Positions 13,828 to 14,462 of a DNA stretch of 14,462 nucleotides are shown in pieces. Source of the stretch: Chloroflexota bacterium. GTDB lineage: Bacteria > Chloroflexota > Anaerolineae > Ardenticatenales > Ardenticatenaceae. How positions within the stretch are numbered: the first letter of the stretch is position 1; each line of letters starts with the position of its first letter. The stretch covers positions 1-14,462 of the forward strand of contig DOUV01000900.1 of assembly GCA_003520455.1 (NCBI GenBank), in the 5' to 3' direction. The position numbers and the translations under genes were made by a program. Below the pieces are notes generated by a model. The model searched no databases, had not been told where the DNA came from, and saw only the letters and a program-made list of their open reading frames with translations.

Positions 13828-13917
13828 CAAGGCGCTGCACCTGACCCCGGCCCGCATCCTGGTTTCTCATGGTTCCCTGTCGCTGCAGCGGACCGCGGCA
13901 GGTGAGCTGGGTTGTTG
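13822..13917 (+). other. attC-like recombination site H
   Basis: The 5' core ACCTGAC overlaps the stop codon of the preceding gene. The arms pair GCT-g-CACCTG with CAGGTG-AGC and keep the single extrahelical G. The 3' core is either GTTGTTG (13911-13917, best spacing) or the consensus-perfect GTTGAGC at 13927-13933. The interior shows no further long stem. Confidence 0.6.
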
Positions 13918-14076
13918 CCCGGGCGCGTTGAGCGTGTGCAGAAGGTTCTCAGCCCCTCCCAGTGGAGAGCCAGTGTCACTGCTGGTATGAAGGCTCGCCT
14001 GGTGTGATGATTGGGCCATCTTGGGCCGGGCTCAATAGACCAACTCCTCGAATAGCAGTTGATAGGAGAAAATAAA
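13918..14076. other. Spacer before the LLM gene with no supported feature
   Basis: I see no gene or convincing promoter here. A short palindrome CAGTGTCACTG occurs near 13971-13981. AGGAGA just before 14077 is the ribosome-binding site of the next gene. Confidence 0.4.
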
Positions 14077-14462
14077 ATGTCGACAGACTCTCGCCCCCTC
14101 GGTGTAAACATTATGAATCTGGAGACGCGGCGCGATGCAATTCTTCACTTAGCCATCCGCGCTGATGAACTTGGTTATGAAGCTCTGTCATTTCCTGAAA
14201 CGTGGTCGTATGATGCAATGCTAATATTGACCGAGATTTCTGTTCGTACCCAACAGATTCGCCCGTGGGCTACTATTCTTGGCGTATGGGGACGTAGTGC
14301 TGCCCAAATTGCGATGGCTTCTGCAACACTCAATATGATTTCTGGTGGTCGATTCATGCTTGGGCTTGGAACCAGTACGAAGCAATTGGCGGAAGGCCTC
14401 CACGACGTTTCTTACAGAACCTCGCGAGAGAAAGCCCAGGGCTTCCAGCCCTGGGAGCCCCT
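14077..14462 (+). CDS. LLM-class flavin-dependent oxidoreductase, N-terminal part (truncated by window end and probably by an insertion)
   Basis: ATG 14077 follows TAGGAGAA at ideal spacing. The frame encodes a luciferase-like monooxygenase N-terminus: LGVNIMNLETRRDAILHLA, ADELGYEALSFPETWSYDA, IRPWATILGVWGRSAAQIAM and SGGRFMLGLGTSTKQLAEGLHDV. Such proteins use FMN or F420 in a TIM-barrel fold. After HDVSY (codon TAC 14413-14415) the sequence no longer resembles the family, which would continue with an Arg-rich helix. Instead it enters a GC-rich hairpin. The gene is less GC-rich than most of the window and may have a different origin. It is probably interrupted right after TTAC. Confidence 0.75.
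   Translation, partial: MSTDSRPLGVNIMNLETRRDAILHLAIRADELGYEALSFPETWSYDAMLILTEISVRTQQIRPWATILGVWGRSAAQIAMASATLNMISGGRFMLGLGTSTKQLAEGLHDVSYRTSREKAQGFQPWEP
14416..14462. mobile_element. Possible left end of an IS200/IS605-type element
   Basis: Directly after TTAC (14412-14415), where the oxidoreductase similarity stops, there is a short leader. A perfect hairpin follows, CCCAGGGCT-tcc-AGCCCTGGG (14435-14455). IS200/IS605 elements insert 3' of a short target (TTAC for IS608) and carry a subterminal hairpin about this far from the end. No transposase is visible because the window ends, so this remains inference. Confidence 0.35.

Noticed and set aside
13930..13945. GAGCGTGTGCAGAAGG, resembling the IS5-type terminal repeat
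   Set aside because: Only the first eight bases match exactly, and no partner repeat or transposase is nearby. It overlaps the alternative 3' core of site H.

Overview
The window looks like accessory DNA from an environmental bacterium, not a housekeeping region. Most genes are GC-rich, on the plus strand, small and unrelated to each other. Nearly all are separated by imperfect palindromes resembling integron attC (59-base-element) sites. The IS5-type and ISH3-like transposases, the BrnT-like toxin, DUF402, DUF433 and the style of the palindromes recall Chloroflexota or similar soil and water bacteria. No rRNA or core gene is present to prove this, so the taxonomy is a weak inference.

Layout. 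Positions 1-2000 are insertion-sequence debris: the end of an IS5-type element, a truncated ISH3-like transposase, and a beta-propeller gene. That gene is broken by a stop codon and by a complete IS5-type element (901-1882) with 18-bp inverted repeats and a TTA target duplication. Next come an attC-like site (1979-2090) and a BrnT/BrnA-type toxin-antitoxin pair under a consensus sigma-70 promoter. A second, partial IS5-type element (to 3841) then abuts the 3' part of a methyltransferase gene.

From 4193 on, one-gene units each end in an attC-like palindrome: alpha/beta hydrolase, DUF402 protein, an AAC(6')-I-like aminoglycoside acetyltransferase, and a small broken gene. A 4.9-kb gene follows for a 1628-residue beta-propeller/ASH-domain protein, then a DUF433 protein, a SAM methyltransferase, a gene-less stretch with a strong G-quadruplex motif, and a helical protein of unknown function. 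The last gene is an LLM-class flavin oxidoreductase. Its reading frame stops resembling the family right after a TTAC, just before a perfect hairpin, which suggests an IS200/IS605-type insertion at the window end.

Interpretation. At least eight palindromes share one plan. A YYAAC-like 5' core is followed by a stem with a single unpaired base at the same place on the 5' arm, then a 3' core, usually GTTRRRY-like. No integrase or attI is seen, so this fits a cluster of attC sites lacking integrase (CALIN) or the interior of a large chromosomal integron. Most cassettes lack a visible promoter of their own; the toxin-antitoxin unit is the exception. Both full-length IS5-type transposases have lost one catalytic DDE residue, a different one in each.
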